IMG/VR virus record: IMGVR_UViG_3300045996_000592
Location: 1-64,000 of that record
DNA length: 64,000 nucleotides
Source: a virus
Reading direction: 5' to 3' (one strand)
Made by a program: the position numbers and the translations under genes. Positions 7,647-14,646 of the stretch are shown piece by piece. The notes under the pieces are model-generated. The model was given only the letters and a program-made list of their open reading frames with translations, did not search any database and was not told the DNA's origin. The first letter of the stretch is position 1, and the number at the start of each line of letters is the position of its first letter.

Positions 7647-7676
7647 ACCGGGGGGTATCACTGACTCCCGGTTTTT
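7647..7676 (+). terminator. Intrinsic terminator
   Basis: ACCGGG (7647-7652) pairs with CCCGGT (7667-7672), with a T run immediately after. It ends the 6931-7628 unit. Confidence 0.8.
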
Positions 7677-7705
7677 CATGTACCTGAAAATATTTAGGTA
7701 CTCTA

Positions 7706-7736
7706 TTTGGTTATCTAAGATTATTATCTAATTTTA
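7706..7736 (+). promoter_or_regulatory. Promoter, extended TTTG-TATCT motif (copy 2)
   Basis: TTTG (7706-7709), 19-base spacer starting GTTATCTAAG, then -7 box TAATTTTA (7729-7736). The start codon at 7758 lies 21 bases further on, giving a short leader. It begins the operon that runs towards 13.6 kb or beyond. Confidence 0.65.
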
Positions 7737-7757
7737 CACTCTTAACACACTTATTTT

Positions 7758-8255
7758 ATGAAGAAGAACTTTAACCAGCATCGGGTATATACGGTGTCAG
7801 AATACGGTACTAAACTAATCTACACTGATACAGGTAAGGTCAAAATATTAGACCAGCGCAAACCTACTAACATCCTCAGGGATATACAGCGTCACGGTAC
7901 TTCTCATAAGGGAGTACGTTACCAGAATGAGCCGCGCGACTGGGAACTCAAACAAATCATTTATGGGCCGAGGAAGTACGACCCTTCCATGACCCCGGAG
8001 GAATACAGTCATTATGAGATCGCTCACCAGAAGTTAGTATTAATAGTGCGTGATATGAAGCGTAAGGCTCTCTCGTGGGCTGACCAGATGCTCGGTATGT
8101 TTAAGACCACTCTGTCTACCCCGGATGTCACCGACGCGGAACTCGACAGTATGAAGTTATTGGACTTCGGTATAACCAGGGAAGAACTTATCCGCCTTAT
8201 CTGTGGCCAGGAAGACCTCTTCTTTTCTCCTAACAAGATAAATCTCGCGGCGTGA
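7758..8255 (+). CDS. Hypothetical protein, 165 aa (ends NLAA)
   Basis: Basic N-terminal half with beta strands (VYTVSEYGTKLIYTDTGKVKIL) and a helical C-terminal half. The start ATG follows TTATTTT, a start context repeated throughout the window. The C-terminus NKINLAA resembles the LAA end of ssrA tags. The stop overlaps the GTG of the next small gene. First gene behind a strong promoter, so probably early and abundant. Confidence 0.75.
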   Translation: MKKNFNQHRVYTVSEYGTKLIYTDTGKVKILDQRKPTNILRDIQRHGTSHKGVRYQNEPRDWELKQIIYGPRKYDPSMTPEEYSHYEIAHQKLVLIVRDMKRKALSWADQMLGMFKTTLSTPDVTDAELDSMKLLDFGITREELIRLICGQEDLFFSPNKINLAA

Positions 8256-8422
8256 AAAAATTACTCATGACCCTCCTCATGGGTGTACCTGCAGCCGGTT
8301 ACCGGGTTTTCGATAAGAAGCCCGGTTTCCGTACTGTGGAGCCCAAGGAGCGGATATCATTTAACACCTGGGCGACGCAGTTCAACGTGTCTTCCCGTGT
8401 ACCTAAATTCAAATCTCTATGA
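8252..8422 (+). CDS. Small protein with signal-like N-terminus, 56 aa
   Basis: Begins with GTG overlapping the previous TGA stop and ends in an ATGA overlap with the next gene, so coupling supports it on both sides. The first 15 residues (MKKLLMTLLMGVPAA) look like a signal peptide or short membrane anchor. The remainder is basic. Its neighbour at 8419 is a membrane protein, so the two may act together at the envelope. Confidence 0.6.
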   Translation: MKKLLMTLLMGVPAAGYRVFDKKPGFRTVEPKERISFNTWATQFNVSSRVPKFKSL

Positions 8423-8604
8423 AGCATAACAGCAAAGACCTGTTTACCATACTCTCGGTCTCTAGTTTTATCATGTCCCTGGGGTCCGGGTACATGGTAA
8501 CCTTGGATTATGACCCGATTTTTACCCTGTTCACTGTATTATTCACCTTGGTTTTCGGTTTTTCACTCGGAACAGTAATAACACTGTACAGGTATGACCC
8601 CTAA
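8419..8604 (+). CDS. Small membrane protein, two transmembrane helices
   Basis: 61 residues with two hydrophobic segments (~9-28 and ~34-55) separated by a short acidic turn (DYDP). It could be a holin-like, superinfection-exclusion or defence-modulating membrane protein. It is far from the spanin cassette at 18 kb, which argues against a lysis role. Overlaps both neighbours. Confidence 0.7.
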   Translation: MKHNSKDLFTILSVSSFIMSLGSGYMVTLDYDPIFTLFTVLFTLVFGFSLGTVITLYRYDP

Positions 8605-9013
8605 ACTAAAACAGTGTGCGGGTTGTAATGAACCACGGGTTATCTGGAAGAACCTTAACGGGTTGAAATACTGTAAAAACTGTATAGGGCAGATGGAACC
8701 AACAAACAGGAAGTCTAAGAAGAGGATACCTATCAGTCCTACGTCAGATAAACGGGAAAAACAGACCCGGGCCTATAATGTATTAGTAGCCATCTTTAAA
8801 AGGGATAATCCGGTTTGTAAGGCTCAACTACCCGGGGTCTGTACCGGAAAGACAGAGGACAACCACCACATGAAGGGTAAAGAGAACGAGCTCCTACTCG
8901 ATTCGCGATACTGGCTCCCTGTCTGTCGTGCCTGCCATGACTGGATAGGAATAAACAGCCAGCAGGCCATCGAAATGGGGTTATCAATCAGCAGGCATAA
9001 ACAAGCATCATGA
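8594..9013 (+). CDS. HNH-type zinc protein (Cys-rich)
   Basis: The N-terminus has a zinc ribbon (CAGCNE...YCKNCIGQ, residues ~8-33). The C-terminal half has CKAQLPGVCTG, then NHHMKG and CRACHDWI (~75-120), the arrangement of a phage HNH-like domain often annotated beside replication genes (NinG/Rap-like). It probably binds or cuts branched or specific DNA. The catalytic His would lie in NHH. Overlaps the next gene as ATGA. Confidence 0.75.
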   Translation: MTPKLKQCAGCNEPRVIWKNLNGLKYCKNCIGQMEPTNRKSKKRIPISPTSDKREKQTRAYNVLVAIFKRDNPVCKAQLPGVCTGKTEDNHHMKGKENELLLDSRYWLPVCRACHDWIGINSQQAIEMGLSISRHKQAS

Positions 9014-9597
9014 TCAACAATCTCGATAAAATAAAAAGTATTCTGTCCTTCCCAGATGAGGATACCTTTTATCATCTTCAAATACTGAAGAGGAAGAAGG
9101 AACATCCGGAGCTAGGATCTAACTCTTACGTGGTAAAGACTTATTATATCAGTAGTCTGGAATACCTTGATGGGAAGATGCCGGAGATTATCAGTCTCTG
9201 CAAGTTCCATAATGCACGGGGCTGTATCAATCTAAACAGAAGGAGTTTCGAAAAGACCGCATATCACCTACTAAAGAAGGTTACTGATCAGATCATGAAC
9301 CGCGACTTTAAATCAGTCCGTAAGGCGTATGAGTCTGTTTGTGGTATGCACTCAGATGAATCTGATAAGAAGTGGATAGTAGACATAGATCATAAGGATG
9401 ACGATAAGGTAGCTGTCTATATCAATGATATCAGGAACTGTGAGCCGGGTCGTCGAATGGATAAAGTCTACCGGGTACTGGAAACTAAAAACGGGTACCA
9501 TCTTATCACAAAACCCTTTAATAAAGAAGAGTTCAAACAACTACACCCTGACGTGGATATTCACACTAACAACCCCACAATATTGATCATCCCATGA
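9010..9597 (+). CDS. Conserved phage protein, possible primase-like (AEP) fold
   Basis: Residues ~70-80 read ARGCINLNRRS, ~121-130 WIVDIDHKDD and ~158-170 ETKNGYHLITKPF. A DxD pair followed by a small-x-His motif after a strand is the layout of archaeo-eukaryotic primase cores, and a third acidic residue could be the Asp of DVDIHTNN (~180). The similarity is in motif order only; length (195 aa) is short for the superfamily. I recall homologues as widespread uncharacterised phage proteins. Treat the enzymatic suggestion as a hypothesis. Confidence 0.6.
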   Translation: MINNLDKIKSILSFPDEDTFYHLQILKRKKEHPELGSNSYVVKTYYISSLEYLDGKMPEIISLCKFHNARGCINLNRRSFEKTAYHLLKKVTDQIMNRDFKSVRKAYESVCGMHSDESDKKWIVDIDHKDDDKVAVYINDIRNCEPGRRMDKVYRVLETKNGYHLITKPFNKEEFKQLHPDVDIHTNNPTILIIP

Positions 9598-9728
9598 CCT
9601 TCGAAGTACCACTAACAATATACCTGTCAGAGAACAGTAACATCCCTTCGGATAAGGAGGTGATAGCACGGACACAACCCGGTATCAGTATTATCCTGAC
9701 AGGGTGCCGGCAACAGGAAATAACCTGA
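9594..9728 (+). CDS. Small hypothetical protein, 44 aa
   Basis: Starts at an ATGA overlap with the preceding stop. 44 residues, beta-rich N-terminus (TFEVPLTIYL) and no recognisable motif. Coupled start and lack of competing frames are the support. Confidence 0.45.
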   Translation: MTFEVPLTIYLSENSNIPSDKEVIARTQPGISIILTGCRQQEIT

Positions 9729-9859
9729 CACACAAGGATGAAGAACAGAAGGCAATAGGGATAGTGGGATACACTTTTACCAGGGAAGAGATAATAGCCT
9801 CCGTCTGGGAGTGTTCTATAAAGATGGACTCTAAAATATTAAAAGAAGATGTGGTGTAG
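9704..9859 (+). CDS. Small hypothetical protein, 51 aa (GTG start)
   Basis: The open frame has no ATG; GTG at 9704 is the only plausible start, and it overlaps the preceding small gene by 25 bases. The middle (TREEIIASVWECSIK) looks like an amphipathic helix. Weaker than its neighbours but it fills an otherwise empty gap. Confidence 0.35.
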   Translation: MPATGNNLTHKDEEQKAIGIVGYTFTREEIIASVWECSIKMDSKILKEDVV

Positions 9860-10028
9860 GAATAAAAAGATAAAGAGGGCTATAGCCACCCGGAATTTTA
9901 TGATCAGTTATTACGAGTCCTACTGTAGCAGATACCACGGGATGGACTGTATCATGGATAAACACTTCTCTGACCTTATCAGCTGGGAGAAGAGATATAA
10001 AGACCGTTTACTTAAACTACTAAAATAA
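9849..10028 (+). CDS. Small Cys-containing basic protein, 59 aa
   Basis: ATG at 9849 overlaps the previous frame by 11 bases; the stop is 6 bases before the ParB-like gene. Basic, with Cys at residues 3, 26 and 34 and many Tyr/Lys. Spacing and tight fit suggest a real gene. Function unknown. Confidence 0.5.
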   Translation: MWCRNKKIKRAIATRNFMISYYESYCSRYHGMDCIMDKHFSDLISWEKRYKDRLLKLLK

Positions 10029-10034
10029 AGTTTT

Positions 10035-10763
10035 ATGTCAGTCACACAAGAGATTAAGAAAACCAAGAATTACGACCAGTTCCTATTGTTGGGAGGTAAC
10101 CGTAAAGTTGACCCGCGCCACGTAGCACGTCTGAAAGAAAGTATGTCTCAGGAGTACTTCATGTCCCCGATTCAGGTAAACGAGAAAATGGAGGTACTTG
10201 ATGGTCAACACCGCCTGGCTGCGTGTACAGAACTCGGGCTACCGGTTCACTACTTCGTATCAAAGGGCGGGAATCTACGTACAGTACAGGTACTCAACTC
10301 AAACAGTAAAGACTGGAAGATCGAAGACTATATGGAGAGCTATATCGAACAGGGAATAAAGGACTATCAAACCTACAAAGAGTTTTACCAGAGTTACGGG
10401 TTCAACCATAAGGTCTGCTTGATGCTGCTCTTGAACCGGGACGCATCTAACAGTGATGACCTGCGCGATTTTGCTGAGGGTAATTTCCGGATAAAATCAG
10501 TAGCTAAGGCTGCCGAGACTGCCGAAAAGATTAACCTCTGTGGCCAGCACTACGACGGGTTCAAGCGTAGGAATTTCATATTCGCCTTGATGAAGTGCCT
10601 GAAGAAACCTAAGTTCAACTTCGACGAGTTCCTGAAAAAACTCTCCTACCAGTCCCGCAAAATGGTTGACTGCTCCCAAGTAGAACAGTACCTCGAACTA
10701 ATTGAAGAGATCTACAACTTCAAAAGGAATAAGGGTGAGAAATTGGTTCTCAGGACTATCTGA
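10035..10763 (+). CDS. ParB/Sulfiredoxin-fold protein
   Basis: Residues ~20-75 carry the ParB-like nuclease fold: a basic strand-helix region, then SPIQVNEKMEVLDGQHRLAA with the signature DGQHR. The fold binds nucleotides and DNA in ParB, Srx and phage relatives. The C-terminal ~150 residues are helical and Lys-rich without a clear HTH. There is no ParA partner nearby, so plasmid-type partition is unlikely. A role as a DNA-binding or nucleotide-hydrolysing early protein is more plausible. Confidence 0.85.
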   Translation: MSVTQEIKKTKNYDQFLLLGGNRKVDPRHVARLKESMSQEYFMSPIQVNEKMEVLDGQHRLAACTELGLPVHYFVSKGGNLRTVQVLNSNSKDWKIEDYMESYIEQGIKDYQTYKEFYQSYGFNHKVCLMLLLNRDASNSDDLRDFAEGNFRIKSVAKAAETAEKINLCGQHYDGFKRRNFIFALMKCLKKPKFNFDEFLKKLSYQSRKMVDCSQVEQYLELIEEIYNFKRNKGEKLVLRTI

Positions 10764-10800
10764 TTACCTGTCACTATGAAAACTAACTAAACCAAGACAG

Positions 10801-11175
10801 ATGAAGTCAAAAAAGTTTCTTCGAATAACATCCGAGACTCCCCCTAAGATAAAAGAGGTAATAAAGAATCACCTAAACCATCTCGATAAAGAATATGAGG
10901 AGTCCGAAGACTGGTTCGACCGAAGATTACGTCAGGTACTCCCAGATATTAAGCGGATGAAATCAGAAGGATTTAACCCGATTGGTTATTCTGTAATGTT
11001 TATTGAGGACACCTTTTACTTCAAGACCAAAGAAGAAGCTCTGAGGGCGTACCAGTACTTTGAAGTAGAACGGAGAGGTATCGCTGGGTGGTGGTACGGA
11101 ATAGAAGAAAAGGACCAGAATGCTAAAGACTATCTGGAGTCTACAGATAGTGAACCCCGATATACAGACCTATAA
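10801..11175 (+). CDS. Hypothetical protein, 124 aa
   Basis: Charged, helical protein (KIKEVIKNHLNHLDKEYEE). The segment FIEDTFYFKTKEEALRAYQYF is a pattern seen in small phage proteins with a ferredoxin-like fold; a similar YFKTKEEAIAYA segment occurs in the gene at 26336. It ends 7 bases before the SNF2 helicase start. Function unknown. Confidence 0.7.
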   Translation: MKSKKFLRITSETPPKIKEVIKNHLNHLDKEYEESEDWFDRRLRQVLPDIKRMKSEGFNPIGYSVMFIEDTFYFKTKEEALRAYQYFEVERRGIAGWWYGIEEKDQNAKDYLESTDSEPRYTDL

Positions 11176-11182
11176 AAATAAG

Positions 11183-12310
11183 ATGATGACCAAAAGAGAA
11201 CAGATACAGTTAGAAGCCTTTACAGAACTTACTAAACACCCCCGCGCCGGCGCCGCTATCAGTATGAGAGTAGGTAAAACATATCTGGGGTTACAGGTTC
11301 TGGATTACTATCAGCCTTCGCGTATACTGGTTGTTTACCCAAAATTATCTATCAGAAAATCATGGGAAGATGACATAAAGAAATTCGGGTTTGAGCACCT
11401 GGATATAACCTATACTACTTACTTATCCCTTGATAAGCAGTCCTTAGACTATGATGTGGTTGTCTTAGATGAATGTCACTCTCTTACTATTAAGAGTGAG
11501 CCGTGGTTAAAGGAATACCGAGGGATAATAGTAGGACTTACAGGTACACCCTCTAAGAACACTTACTCAGATAAATACCGGTTAGTAGCTACTTACTGCC
11601 CAATCGTCTACACCTACATCGTAAATGACGCGGTAGAGGATAAGATATTATCGGACTACCGGGTTATAGTACACAAACTTAGGTTATCTGGTAAGAAGGA
11701 TGTACTAGTACAGTTAAAAAACCGGCAGTTCTGGACATCTGAACAGGAATCTTATAACTACTGGACAGAACAGGTAGCGTCAGCAGACCGGCCACAAACC
11801 CGGCAGATAAAGTCTATCATGCGTATGAGGTCTATGATGGACTTTAAGACTAAGGAAGACTACGCGAAAAAGTTAACAGAATTACTAGAGTATAATAAAC
11901 TACTGGTATTCTGCAACACGACAGAACAGTCAGACCGATTAGTAACTCATACTTACCACTCCAAGAACAAGAAGTCAGAAGAAAACCTACAGTTATTCCA
12001 GGACGGTAGTATTACCCGGTTAGGCTGTGTCGCCCAGCTCTCTGAGGGTCTCTCCTTTAATCAGCTGGACTCTATCTTACTACTACACGCCTTCGGGAAC
12101 GAACGTAAGAGTATGCAGCGGCTGGCCAGGGCACTGTTACCAGAAGAAGGTAAAACTGCTAACATCCATGTACTTTGTTATAAAGATACTATAGATGAAA
12201 AATGGGTAGAGACAGCCTTAGCGGAACTGAACCAAGATAAAATAAGGTATGTAGACGGGGAATTTTATCTCGAACAGTTAAAACAGGAAAAATTATGGCT
12301 ACACGATTAA
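11183..12310 (+). CDS. SNF2-type SF2 helicase/ATPase
   Basis: I start it at the ATG at 11183 (MMTKREQ), just after the previous stop, rather than further upstream. Motif I is MRVGKT (~28-33), motif II DECH (~96-99), motif III GLTGTP (~118-123), and motif VI lies in QRLARALLP near the C-terminus. 375 residues is short for SNF2 proteins but typical for the phage version. crAss-like phages commonly carry such an SNF2 helicase in the replication block. It likely remodels protein-DNA complexes or helps recombination-dependent replication. Confidence 0.9.
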   Translation: MMTKREQIQLEAFTELTKHPRAGAAISMRVGKTYLGLQVLDYYQPSRILVVYPKLSIRKSWEDDIKKFGFEHLDITYTTYLSLDKQSLDYDVVVLDECHSLTIKSEPWLKEYRGIIVGLTGTPSKNTYSDKYRLVATYCPIVYTYIVNDAVEDKILSDYRVIVHKLRLSGKKDVLVQLKNRQFWTSEQESYNYWTEQVASADRPQTRQIKSIMRMRSMMDFKTKEDYAKKLTELLEYNKLLVFCNTTEQSDRLVTHTYHSKNKKSEENLQLFQDGSITRLGCVAQLSEGLSFNQLDSILLLHAFGNERKSMQRLARALLPEEGKTANIHVLCYKDTIDEKWVETALAELNQDKIRYVDGEFYLEQLKQEKLWLHD

Positions 12311-12513
12311 CAGAACATCAGTTTCATGCCGTCTGGACTGAAGCGGTAGGTAAACCGGGGTACGATAAAAAGCTCTTTCAAGAAGTGCTGTCATCCTTAA
12401 TAGAAAAGGGTATAGTTATTCCTACAGAAGAGATAAAAAGTATGTGTACCTGTCAAGGATTTTATCGACCAATAAACTGCCCGATTCACGGAATTAACGG
12501 TATAGCAAAATAA
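12295..12513 (+). CDS. Small protein with Cys-rich C-terminus, 72 aa
   Basis: Overlaps the helicase by 16 bases. The C-terminal CTCQGFYRPINCPIHG has three Cys and one His spaced for a single zinc site. The N-terminal 45 residues are helical. It may bind nucleic acid or be a helicase partner; no family recognised. Confidence 0.65.
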   Translation: MATRLTEHQFHAVWTEAVGKPGYDKKLFQEVLSSLIEKGIVIPTEEIKSMCTCQGFYRPINCPIHGINGIAK

Positions 12514-12516
12514 CTT

Positions 12517-12912
12517 ATGACGCACTCATTCCACACCAAACTAAAGAAGGTAGACGGTAAGATGGTCTTTCCTGACGTACTAACAGAAGAGAAGTACAAA
12601 CTTTTTATGAAGAAAGTAGGGGAGGGAGAAGAGGTGAAGATCGAAGTCCACGAAGTAGGCGCCGAAAAGACATTACCCCAGCTCCGTATGATCTACGGTA
12701 TTCTCCGTAACGTATCAAAGGGTACCGGGGAAGACTTTTCCGCAGTAAAGAAGCGTTATAAGGAGAAGGTAGGTATGGTGATCAACTATAAGGTAGGTAC
12801 CGAAGTACGAGAACTGGTACTATCATTCGCAGATCTGGAATTAGATGATGCAGTTTACGTGTGTAACCAGTTTCAGATAATATCTGACCAGGAATTACGG
12901 ATGGTGGCCTAA
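12517..12912 (+). CDS. Hypothetical protein, 131 aa (possibly NinB-like)
   Basis: Residues ~48-75 (AEKTLPQLRMIYGILRNVSKGTG) and ~80-90 (VKKRYKEKVG) recall the Q-N-x-L...WK layout of NinB-type recombination proteins, and its place after an SNF2 helicase would fit. The match is weak. It ends in MVA and overlaps the converging minus-strand gene by 4 bases. Confidence 0.65.
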   Translation: MTHSFHTKLKKVDGKMVFPDVLTEEKYKLFMKKVGEGEEVKIEVHEVGAEKTLPQLRMIYGILRNVSKGTGEDFSAVKKRYKEKVGMVINYKVGTEVRELVLSFADLELDDAVYVCNQFQIISDQELRMVA

Positions 12913-13226
12913 CTGCCGGTTGGAATACCTGACGCCTGTAATATAGACTCTGCAGAAAACTCGGTAAAGTCAACCTGTGAGGTCTTTTCAGCAGCGTCCA
13001 CAATCTTCTTATAGGTAGCGTTTAACTGACAGACTGCGTACATCCACGGTTCCAATTCTTCCCCGGTTTTCACTTTAGAGGTCAGGGTGCTGAGTTCTTC
13101 CGGGGTTCTACCCTTAGTGAGTTCCGCGATAGCCAACGGGAAGGATACCCCGAGGTTGTAATCTATGCTGATAGTAACATCCAGGGTTTTCTTAAGGACG
13201 GGGACGAGTTGTTTAGTAGGTTCCAT
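12909..13226 (-). CDS. Isolated minus-strand protein, 105 aa
   Basis: A single reversed gene inside a long plus-strand operon. Two minus-strand frames compete; I prefer this one because a motif-type promoter stands 8-39 bases upstream of its ATG. It is helical, with a plausible N-terminal dimer segment (LVPVLKKTLDVTISIDYNLG). The region has no plus-strand gene. Independent expression suggests an accessory or 'moron'-like function. Unknown family. Confidence 0.65.
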   Translation of the reverse strand: MEPTKQLVPVLKKTLDVTISIDYNLGVSFPLAIAELTKGRTPEELSTLTSKVKTGEELEPWMYAVCQLNATYKKIVDAAEKTSQVDFTEFSAESILQASGIPTGS

Positions 13227-13233
13227 AGGATCA

Positions 13234-13265
13234 TTAAGATAAGAAGATAGTAAAAGATAACCAAA
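13234..13265 (-). promoter_or_regulatory. Promoter, extended TTTG-TATCT motif (copy on minus strand)
   Basis: Minus strand: TTTG (13265-13262), 20-base spacer starting GTTATCT and containing a second TATCT, then TATCTTAA (13241-13234) at the -7 position. The ATG of the minus-strand gene follows at 13226. Spacing agrees with the plus-strand copies. Confidence 0.55.
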
Positions 13266-13274
13266 AAATATTTT

Positions 13275-13613
13275 ATGATAGATAAGGTTTACGTTCTTGA
13301 AACCTCAGCCGGCTGCTGGGATGACTTCAGATGGATAACAGTAGGAATATATACTGACCCGGTTACTGCGGATCAGGAAAAACAGAAGTTTATAACTGAG
13401 GTTACCACGGAGAAGTCCAGGTATACTCCTGAGGAAAGTGAGAGGTTTGATAAACAATCTGAGGAGATGTTTGAGCTAAACATCTCGGATGAGAAGTGGC
13501 CCCAACCCCTTACAGACTGGTGGGGGTGGAAGTATAACTCTGATAAGAACATTAACATTAATGACACTAAGGTCACCGAACAACCACTCAACCAAAGACT
13601 GTTTACTATATGA
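13275..13613 (+). CDS. Hypothetical protein, 112 aa
   Basis: The opening MIDKVYVLETSAG...WITVGIYTDPVTADQEKQKF is a strand-strand-helix pattern seen in small uncharacterised phage proteins. Acidic middle, Trp-rich (DWWGWKY) later. Overlaps the Ung start by 4 bases, so co-translated with it. Confidence 0.7.
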   Translation: MIDKVYVLETSAGCWDDFRWITVGIYTDPVTADQEKQKFITEVTTEKSRYTPEESERFDKQSEEMFELNISDEKWPQPLTDWWGWKYNSDKNININDTKVTEQPLNQRLFTI

Positions 13614-14362
13614 GCACACAGACGATCAACATAACAGACCTCTCCCAGAAGCTGCAGGATAGGCTAGTCCCTTCAGGATGGTATAACATCCTACGCCCGT
13701 ACTTTCTAAGGGGAGGACTTGATAAAGCGTTGGAACTGCTGGTAAAAGAAAAGCAGTTGGGGTATTCATTTACCCCGGGAGTTAAACACCTGTTTACCGC
13801 GTTCGAGAACTGTCCCTATTCAGAACTTAAGGTAGTGATAGTAGGGCAAGACCCGTACCCTTTTATAGGGAAAAACCCGGAAGGCCAAGAAACTTCTGTA
13901 GCAGATGGGATGGCATTTTCATGTAGCCACACTAAGGCGTTACAACCTTCTTTGAAGCGGATACTGGAAAGCATCGACCGGACAGTATACCATAACAGTG
14001 CCTCCGTAGACTATGATTATAACCCGGACCTAACCCATCTGGCTAAACAGGGTGTACTGTTGTTAAATACTGCACTCACAACCCGGGTAGGAGAATCCGG
14101 CAGCCACTACGATATCTGGAAACCTTTTATAGCCACCTTACTGGATACCCTGAATAAGATAAACTCGGGTTTAGTATTCCTGTTTGCAGGCAGTAAGAGT
14201 AGGGAGTTCGCCAACTATCTCTCAGAGGGTAACCACTATATCTTCTTTAATGAGCACCCGGCCTTTGCGTCTCGGGAGAAGCGGGATTGGCAGGATAACG
14301 ACTTCTTCAACAAGTGTAACGACATTCTTCACAACAACAATAATTCAAGGATATTATGGTAA
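13610..14362 (+). CDS. ung: Uracil-DNA glycosylase
   Basis: Removes uracil from DNA. The water-activating loop GQDPYP is at ~79-84 (Asp81) and the minor-groove loop is NEHPAF (~214-219), a variant of HPSP. LLLNTALTTR (~150-160) is the uracil-binding strand. 250 residues, slightly longer than bacterial Ung because of an insertion after the first motif. A phage copy is common in crAss-like genomes. It suggests DNA with T rather than U and works with ThyX. Overlaps the following gene by 7 bases. Confidence 0.95.
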   Translation: MSTQTINITDLSQKLQDRLVPSGWYNILRPYFLRGGLDKALELLVKEKQLGYSFTPGVKHLFTAFENCPYSELKVVIVGQDPYPFIGKNPEGQETSVADGMAFSCSHTKALQPSLKRILESIDRTVYHNSASVDYDYNPDLTHLAKQGVLLLNTALTTRVGESGSHYDIWKPFIATLLDTLNKINSGLVFLFAGSKSREFANYLSEGNHYIFFNEHPAFASREKRDWQDNDFFNKCNDILHNNNNSRILW

Positions 14363-14598
14363 AAGACAAAATAACCTACCGAGGTTTAGACTGGCCATTA
14401 CGGGTACTTACTATCCCGGGTTATGGAGAAGACCTGCTTATAGGGTCTACTGATCTGTACAGTGTCTTATTTGAGGGTTATGCATCTTCTGACAGGGATG
14501 CAGAAGAAGTAGATGACCAAATATTCTTTTATGTAGAACCTTCTGAGTTAGAGCTACCTGACCGAGAAATTAAAAAAGTAGTGGAGGAAAATTTATGA
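14356..14598 (+). CDS. Small acidic protein, 80 aa
   Basis: Overlaps the ung stop by 7 bases. Acidic C-terminal half (SSDRDAEEVDDQ...LELPDREIKKVVEE). No motif recognised. Its acidity and position next to Ung recall glycosylase inhibitors, but there is no sequence support for that. Confidence 0.6.
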   Translation: MVKDKITYRGLDWPLRVLTIPGYGEDLLIGSTDLYSVLFEGYASSDRDAEEVDDQIFFYVEPSELELPDREIKKVVEENL

Positions 14599-14646
14599 CT
14601 GAAGTGTAGCAGTAAAGAGTTAGCTGAATAGTACAAAGGATGTTTT

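Noticed and set aside
6858-10785. Shared GTCACTATGAAA before 6870 and 10774 as leader peptides
   Set aside because: The frames that follow are only 8 and 4 codons and the match is short; it could be chance.
12782-13003. Alternative minus-strand frame of 73 codons overlapping 12909-13226
   Set aside because: Composition is Pro/Arg-rich and irregular; the longer frame has a promoter motif and a better protein pattern.
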